Part shown: piece after piece, positions 10,022 through 15,284 of the stretch
Numbering within the stretch: position 1 is the first letter of the stretch
Layout of the letters: each line of letters begins with the position of its first letter
Assembly (NCBI GenBank): GCA_028565635.1
Contig: JAOXYB010068944.1
Coordinates: 1 to 15,284 of the forward strand
DNA: 15,284 nt
From: Phoronis ovalis
Taxonomy: Eukaryota > Phoronida > Phoronidae
Direction of reading: 5' to 3'
Made by a program: the position numbers and the translations under genes
The notes under the pieces: generated by a model
What the model saw: only the letters and a program-made list of their open reading frames with translations
What the model was told of the DNA's origin: nothing
Database searches by the model: none

Positions 10022-10476
10022 ATTACCATCTAGTTTCTTTTTATCCCCAATTATGAACACAACGCAACTATCCAAAAGCTAGACAAAGTACACCATATGG
10101 CCAGTGCTATTTGTAATAACTACATAAGTAACAGTAATCCAAAGAGTTACCTCATGACTCTTCCATCAGTTGATTTACCCCCTATTTTTTTTTTACAGAT
10201 GCAAACTAGCAATCAATTGCACTATAAATAAACTAAGGCTTATGTGACTTCAAAAAATCAGAAACAAAATTGTAGAAAAAACAATTATTGAATACTTGCT
10301 ATATGTGTTATACTATATTATACCTCATATCAACAGGAAACATTTATTTTTAATTGTCAAGATTTATATTAACTTCCTTTGAATATATGCCTGGTTTGCA
10401 TGTATAGTATTAGGGGGGAGGCTGGAACAGCCATGCATGAGAAAGGTCTATGCTCTTATGAATCGTCAGAAGTTTA
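10022..10476. other. 3' part of the last intron, nothing further recognised
   Basis: A strong T-run acceptor-like site ends at about 10199 (CCCCCTATTTTTTTTTTACAG). The frame starting ATGCAAACTAGC after it closes at TAA after ten codons and no donor is seen, so no exon is called. It could be a decoy or alternative acceptor. Confidence 0.4.
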
Positions 10477-10502
10477 TCTGACTGGCTTCTTTCTGATTAC
10501 AG
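10477..10502 (+). promoter_or_regulatory. 3' splice site (branch-like motif, pyrimidine tract, AG)
   Basis: A CTGAC branch-point-like motif at about 10479-10483 is followed by a pyrimidine-rich run (GGCTTCTTTCTGATTACAG) ending in AG at 10501-10502. The spacing of about 20 bases is typical of metazoan introns. The sequence changes at this point from AT-rich intron-like DNA to a more balanced open frame, so this acceptor defines the start of the terminal exon. Confidence 0.7.
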
Positions 10503-10762
10503 ATGATGGAGAAATCAACCTGGCCGAATCACATATTGTTACATCAATGGCTGAGGTCACAGATACAGTCAATCACAGCATATCAACAACAGAACATGAC
10601 AGCATTCATCTTATTCAAGATGGCAGCATGGATATTAACCAATCAGAGAATGCCACAGTAACCTTAGAGATTCCACAGGGTGACGGTATGGTCGTGTCAG
10701 AAATTGTCGATAATGGCGAACAAGAAATATCAGACACAGATATTACGGGGATTAATATATGA
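10503..10762 (+). CDS. Terminal coding exon of an unidentified protein with an acidic C-terminal tail (partial)
   Basis: This is the last coding exon of a spliced gene; earlier exons are not recognised in the window. It follows a good 3' splice site and stays open to TGA at 10760-10762. The exon begins at the second base of a codon (phase 1 intron). If the missing base is G, as in the intron, the first codon is Asp. The next 85 residues, starting DGEINLAESH and ending SDTDITGINI, contain 9 Asp and 9 Glu. They contain no Lys, Arg, Cys, Phe, Tyr or Trp, and are rich in Ser, Thr, Asn, Gln, Ile and Val. Such composition suggests a disordered acidic tail, as in activation regions of transcription regulators; that role is inference. 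No domain is visible and I cannot name the family. The open frame continues upstream to 10379, but that part reads through the intron and splice site and is probably not translated. The exon is visibly less AT-rich than its flanks, which supports real coding. Confidence 0.72.
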
Positions 10763-11275
10763 CAAAAAAGGTATATTTCTACTTTAGATTATGGTCTTTA
10801 AGACCAACCACCAATACACCAGTACCAAGTTGTGTTCTCATGTCTTTTACTGTGCAGTTTCATTGTAGTTTGGTTATGAAGTACTTTTAAAATTCAGATA
10901 CTATGTGTGTGTTCAAAATATAATGTGTATTCATTCTTATTCAACTTTGCCATCTTTTCATTTATTGCATTTGTCTGCCGTTGTAACTTCCATAAAATTT
11001 GGAGAACCAACTGTGGATTCAGTAATATCTCAGTATTATTGTTTACTAAAATATCCAATTTGTTTGTTCTTCATGACATTATGACTTTTCATAATGAAAA
11101 AAAGCATATTTTTTTTATTAACTTTATGAAAAACAAGATATTTCTTAAAACAGTTCTGCAAAACTAATAATGGCACAGAAACCCACAATGATAAGTATAT
11201 TTCAAATTTCCTTGCAATTTAAAAAAAAGTGTGAGAATTTTTATGGCAAATAAAGCTATCTCTGCCTCTCAAACA
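10763..11275 (+). other. Probable 3' UTR of the terminal exon
   Basis: From the TGA stop the sequence becomes AT-rich and non-coding. The first canonical AATAAA I find lies about 490 bases after the stop, so cleavage near 11265-11285 would give a 3' UTR of about 500 bases. The exact cleavage site cannot be read from sequence. The open frame at 10907-11167 is low-complexity, rich in Phe, Ile and Lys, and is regarded as UTR rather than a gene. Confidence 0.5.
11249..11254 (+). terminator. Polyadenylation signal AATAAA
   Basis: This exact AATAAA hexamer is the first found downstream of the stop at 10762. It is followed within 25-50 bases by a short perfect hairpin (11278-11301) and T/G-containing sequence, a plausible downstream element. 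It is the best candidate for the 3' end signal of the gene ending at 10762. Confidence 0.5.
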
Positions 11276-11277
11276 TT

Positions 11278-11301
11278 CATGTAAATCTGGTATTTTACAT
11301 G
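11278..11301. repeat. Short perfect hairpin after the poly(A) signal
   Basis: CATGTAAA at 11278-11285 is the exact reverse complement of TTTACATG at 11294-11301, with an 8-base loop. It lies 24 bases beyond the AATAAA. An 8-bp stem of this composition can arise by chance in AT-rich DNA, so a role in 3' end formation is only a possibility. Confidence 0.35.
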
Positions 11302-11920
11302 TGAATTCAACAGTGGAGAAAAGTTATTTATAATTTATGTAAAATTCACAGCCACATTGTTGTAACACAACTGTGTAACTGAAAAATTAAGATGCTCTAT
11401 TTCAAATTTATCTAATTTATAGTCGTTTTCATTTTTGGTGTATGCATTTTGGTTAACATTTGTTTTTCCTAAAATTTTTAGAAAGATTAGATTTTTTATC
11501 TATTATGAAACGAACATTTATTTAAATTCCAACAGACAGTTAAAACATGTATTATGAGCAAAGTGAAGTAAAATTTTGCAAGGTGTAAATACAACAATGT
11601 GGCGTGTCAATTAATGCAAATAATAAGTAGCATATTCTATTTGTTTCAGCGTGTTTGTAAATACAGTAAAATGCTAAATGAAGACGAAGGAGGTGTGTAA
11701 AGTAAGAATAGACGATTATGATGAACGGAAAGCATGTGTTATTAACACTTGTTTGAGGTGGCAGCTATTTATTCGGTTATATATATATATTTAGACAATT
11801 AATTGTAATTAGCATTATTTAAAGAAAATTCAAATATATGAGAAGCGCGCTTTCTGAAACTTGACTTGAAATCAACTCTAGGATAAATGAATCGAATAAC
11901 ATTTAATTAAATAAACTAAT
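11302..11920. other. Downstream AT-rich sequence, no gene
   Basis: This is AT-rich intergenic-looking DNA past the poly(A) signal. It contains a short (TA)n run of about 7 dinucleotides at 11778-11791 and no other recognisable structure. Confidence 0.45.
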
Positions 11921-12205
11921 GAACGGATGTCACTGTCCTGAACAGTATGGGTAATCACTTATCCCGGGGAACGGATGTGGTTATAAGGCACTGCCCAGAC
12001 CAATATGGGTAATCATTGACCTCCTGGGAACAGATGTAGTTATAAGCTATTGTCCAGATTAATATGGGTAATCATTGACCTCCGGGGAACAACGGATGTG
12101 GTTATAATTATGCACTGTCAAGTATAATATAAGTAATCATTGACCCTTGGGGGATAGAAATGGTTATCAGTCATTGCCCTGCATACTATGTGTAATCCTT
12201 GGTGA
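11921..12205 (+). repeat. Minisatellite, about five degenerate units of about 59 bp
   Basis: Units begin with GAACGGATGTGGTTATA or a variant at 11921, 11969, 12028, 12087 and 12153. The shared internal part is CACTGCCCAGA followed by AATATGGGTAATCATTGACC. Spacings of 48, 59, 59 and 66 bases show that the first unit has lost about 11 bases and the fourth has gained some. Similarity fades toward the right (TGTGTAATCCTTGG near 12190). There is no common open frame, so this is a non-coding tandem array. Confidence 0.85.
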
Positions 12206-14293
12206 TTAAGGTTTTTTTTTTACCAGGCATGCATTGCAAGTTAGTATTTGTTTAGCGAAATGTAGGCGAATGTGGTGTTGTTTTTGGAATATACATGTAG
12301 GTCTAACTGCTACAGGGTATGTTTTTCAGAGCCAATTAATGTGATTCATAAAAATGGTCTACCAAAAAGTCACTTTTAAAATCTCAGTCTTGAAAGGGCC
12401 GGTTGCTTTTTGTGCAAGTTGTAAACATGTTTGGGGGCTTTCTTTAAACCACGTGTGTGTGCATCTAACCCACCCTTTCTACATGTGCCCTGCCCAAGAC
12501 CATTTGCATAAGAAAGCATTTTAACCCTGTTGATTATATAACCCAATGTGGGTCGTACATAGGTCTTCCTCACAAGTTTTGTCCTTAATATGGGCCCCTG
12601 AATATGGATAGAAGAGAAAAGTCGGGGCTACTTTTTGTACAATAATTGTAGCCATGGATTATACAGATAAACTCTGAAATACGAGCATATAATTGCTTTC
12701 GGAATTAATCAATCTATTTTGGAACAAATATCTTTTCGAAATTTTTTGTCTGCATATAAATGGTATAACAATAAAAATGCTACTCATCGTCTTATATTTA
12801 ACAGATGTGGTTATGATTTAAAAAGTATAATTTAGTTTAATTTGGATAATAAATGAAAAATTTGAATAATAGCGATGCCTTGATCAGTATCCTAGTTTGG
12901 ATACTTTCTCATGGTATCACTCTCGATTCTTAGGGAGTCTAAATACTGTACTGCCGACTGACTTGCTATTAGAAAAGTTGGAAACAAGCTTTATGTCAAA
13001 TATTGGAGCATTTGATTTTCTAGAGTGCTTTCTGATCATTTGTATGCAATGTACTTAAAACAGCTTTTTTTGAAGTGTAAACATTTTTTGGCTGTTCAAA
13101 ATGTGTGTATGGTTTAAAAATTGGATTAAAGCATTTGATGTTCCAGAACAAATCATTGAAATTGGAATATTTGTAATTTTGCAAGTAAACTGCTCTCAAA
13201 GCACATGAGTTGGCTATAGTGGATCATGATTATAGCTGTACTGACTGATGTATTATTAGTCTACAGTATCGCTGTATTATGCCCCGGGATTACCTCACTT
13301 CGATCTCGCTGATGATGGTCATTAAAGCAACAGGTCTCTATCTCATTCATAATATCAGCAGACAATATTGACAGTGTTTAGGTCATTAGTACCAATAGTA
13401 TCTTGACTTAATATTTCCTGATATTTGATAAAATAATCCAATGCATAGTTGTATCTAAGGTGGGCTGGATAATACATGCTTATCAAACAACTATAAAATC
13501 TTGAGTTGGAAAAGAGGAAAAACAAATAACCTGTCCATGCACTTACTTGAAAGACTGAAAAATGTCCATCTTTTTGGTGAATCCTAGATCTACCTGTAGT
13601 CTGTTCAAAAATCTTCCGTTACTCAAATTATTTATTACATTTATTGGAAGACATGTTGTTCTTTCACCTATTCCTGCAAGTGCCCCAAATTAGTTTTATA
13701 TTTGCAGGCTGGTTTTTGTTTATTAAATTATACGAATTCACTTGTTCCCTCAATCCTTTGCGTGGCAGACGCTTGCCTAGTGATGTTGGAAACCAGCAAA
13801 ATTATGTCACATGGCCGTACATGAGAAAAATCTATTTACTTGGTGTGTAATTTGTAACAAAATGTTTAAACTTTATGTTGGCAGCCATATGGTTTCTTTG
13901 TATTTCAATAGTTATCTCACCAAGATAATAGGCAGAAGAAAAAATTGTTATGTACCTGTTTCAAACCTGTCATTTGAGATTTTTGAGAAGTGTCAACTAA
14001 AAAAAACAACAAACTGAAATTACTTTTTTATTTGAAATGTGCTTGCTATAAAATTGTGGCATTGTGATGTAAAAATGATATAATCACCAAACAGACGTGT
14101 TTTCTGGCCAGGGAAATGTGTGTCTTGTGATAAAACAGGGATAGTGCACACAATCAAGATATTAATTACTATTATTACTAACAAAATTACTATTTATTTC
14201 CAAATTATAGACTTTCATATAACTTGTCGATATTTAGTTCAATCTCTAAAGTGTAACTGTGCGTTTACTTGAACATCTAAGTAATCGGAAAGG
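12206..14293. other. AT-rich intergenic stretch, no supported gene
   Basis: The short frames at 12376-12573 (minus), 13644-13850 and 13811-14017 (plus) show no domain and overlap each other or have non-coding composition. A single sequence resembling the minisatellite unit start (ACAGATGTGGTTATGA, 12801-12816) occurs outside the array. Nothing else was recognised. Confidence 0.45.
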
Positions 14294-14438
14294 AATAATG
14301 TATACAATAAAAAAAAAAAAAACTTTCAAATTATTTTTTCTTAATAATGTATACAAAAAAATAAACAGTTTTTGTAAATTGTTTTTTCTTAATAATGTAT
14401 ACAAAAAAATAAACTGCTTTTAGAATTGTTTTTTCTTA
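14294..14438 (+). repeat. Three tandem copies of a 48-49 bp unit
   Basis: Copies start AATAATGTATACA at 14294, 14343 and 14391, and each ends in a TTTTTTCTTAA-type run. Copies 2 and 3 are close to identical. Copy 1 has a longer A run (about 13 A, 14310-14322) and lacks the AATAAAC segment. Each unit carries the palindrome GTATAC. The order suggests that copies 2 and 3 arose by a recent duplication. Confidence 0.85.
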
Positions 14439-15105
14439 ACTATGATGATTTGGGAAATGTGATTGACGATGACTGGTGATCGGGAATTTGTATAATAAAC
14501 AATATCTATATTTTTATTTGAACATTCGAAATAAAATTTCTAGAAATCTGATCTTACTATGTAAAAGCTGTACAAAATATAAAAATTCTTCATTATTTAT
14601 TAAATAATGGTAATCTGCTTTTGAAATGCCATTTTTGGGAATTATAACCTCTGATGTCGAAATTATTTAGTAACCGAAAAATTGCTTCTCCATGTCCTTT
14701 ATAGGTTAAACAGGAGCAGGAGAAAATATCCAGATATTATTACTGTTATTATACTGAGCCAAAATTACTGTTTATTGTGATGTATGAAATTGTAGACTGT
14801 TTTTAGCCTATTCCAATTAATTACCTCTCTTTACCACTGAACTAGAAAGCATAAGTGGTGGCTTCCTGAGATAAATAACTCATAAATGCCCAGTGTGTAA
14901 TCAACTATCTGTTGGTATGCAGTGATGACTACAAACATAATTAATACACATGTTCAGGCATCCACCTGTAAGCAAGGTGCACCAACTCTGTATATTAGGT
15001 GTATTGGGCCTTAATTAGCAGGATTAGCAGGGCCCTTGAGTATGTACATATTTTTTTTTGGTTGAACACAGGTATGTTATATTTCTCAGAGGTTCATATT
15101 TACTC
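14439..15105. other. AT-rich stretch, no gene
   Basis: No coding or repeat structure was seen beyond a minor direct repeat (TTAGCAGGATTAGCAGGG near 15015-15032) and a T9 run near 15051-15059. Confidence 0.4.
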
Positions 15106-15284
15106 GAGGGGAGGGGGTACTGACCATATTTTTAGGACAGGGATGTGCAGCTCAAACTCAAAATATCCACCCATTTTTAGGGATTTTGGTCTCAGAAAAT
15201 GGACCCGTAAGGTCTTCTCTAAATATTGTTCAGTGCAAATGATGGAACTACGGGTAAAGATAAAACTGGAGAAGATCACTGTAA
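15106..15284 (+). mobile_element. GGGGGTACT-family element, cut by the window end
   Basis: The left end CGAGGGGAGGGGGTACTGACC (from 15105) is followed by GGGATGTGCAGCTCAAACTC and then ATTTTTAGGGATTTTGGTCT, a motif order I associate from memory with the GGGGGTACT repeats of marine invertebrates. The G-run, GTACT and GATGTGC order matches the elements at 4135-4539 and 7314-7512. The right terminus lies outside the window, so length and target duplication cannot be judged. Confidence 0.55.

Noticed and set aside
10184-10230. Exon after the T-run ACAG site
   Set aside because: The frame with ATG ends after ten codons and nothing suggests a donor.
10379-10502. Upstream part of the 127-residue open frame as coding
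   Set aside because: The stretch contains the branch-like motif, pyrimidine tract and AG of the last intron, and its residue composition (Cys, Tyr, Phe, Lys) differs sharply from the exon.
10907-11167. 86-residue plus-strand frame after the stop codon
   Set aside because: It is rich in Phe, Ile, Lys and Asn, as expected from AT-rich UTR, and precedes the poly(A) signal.
11921-12205. CRISPR array
   Set aside because: Whole units of about 59 bp are repeated with variation throughout; there are no constant repeats with unique spacers, and the DNA is eukaryotic.
13644-14017. Two overlapping 68-residue plus-strand frames
   Set aside because: They overlap in different frames, have AT-driven composition and show no motif.

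Overview
This is animal nuclear DNA, most likely from a marine invertebrate; a bivalve or other lophotrochozoan is my best guess. It is strongly AT-rich (about two thirds A+T by eye), has no bacterial-style gene packing, and carries one spliced exon, many homopolymer tracts, minisatellites and short non-autonomous DNA transposons. One transposon family has GGGGGTACT ends, which I associate from memory with marine invertebrate genomes. The taxon is an inference from style, not from a recognised gene.

Only one convincing protein-coding segment is visible. It is the last coding exon of a plus-strand gene (10503-10762), with a good 3' splice site before it, a TGA stop, and a 3' UTR with an AATAAA signal at 11249-11254. 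It encodes 85 residues with no Lys, Arg, Cys or aromatic residue and many Asp and Glu. This looks like a disordered acidic tail, as in many nuclear regulators, but I do not recognise the protein. If the gene has no other exon here, positions 1-10502 belong to an intron more than 10 kb long, and everything after about 11.3 kb is downstream intergenic DNA.

Layout: 1-400 holds a poly-C element end and a perfect 26-bp inverted repeat whose arms carry a tRNA-type B box. 400-4100 shows no supported gene. 4127-4547 is a complete 405-bp MITE with an 8-bp target duplication and an internal repeat built on a GTAGCAATCC motif. 6092-6155 is an exact 30-bp tandem duplication, and 6443-6678 a second MITE with terminal inverted repeats of at least 55 bp. 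7314-7512 is a decayed relative of the 4.1-kb element. 8961-9239 holds two AT-rich foldbacks. 9738-10021 is a two-copy duplication of about 135-150 bp. 10503-11270 is the exon and its 3' UTR. 11921-12205 is a minisatellite of about 59 bp, 14294-14438 three copies of a 49-bp unit, and 15106-15284 another member of the GGGGGTACT family running off the end.

There is no operon, CRISPR array, rRNA or complete tRNA gene. The notable content is mobile and repetitive DNA around one terminal exon. I found no convincing new multi-gene system.
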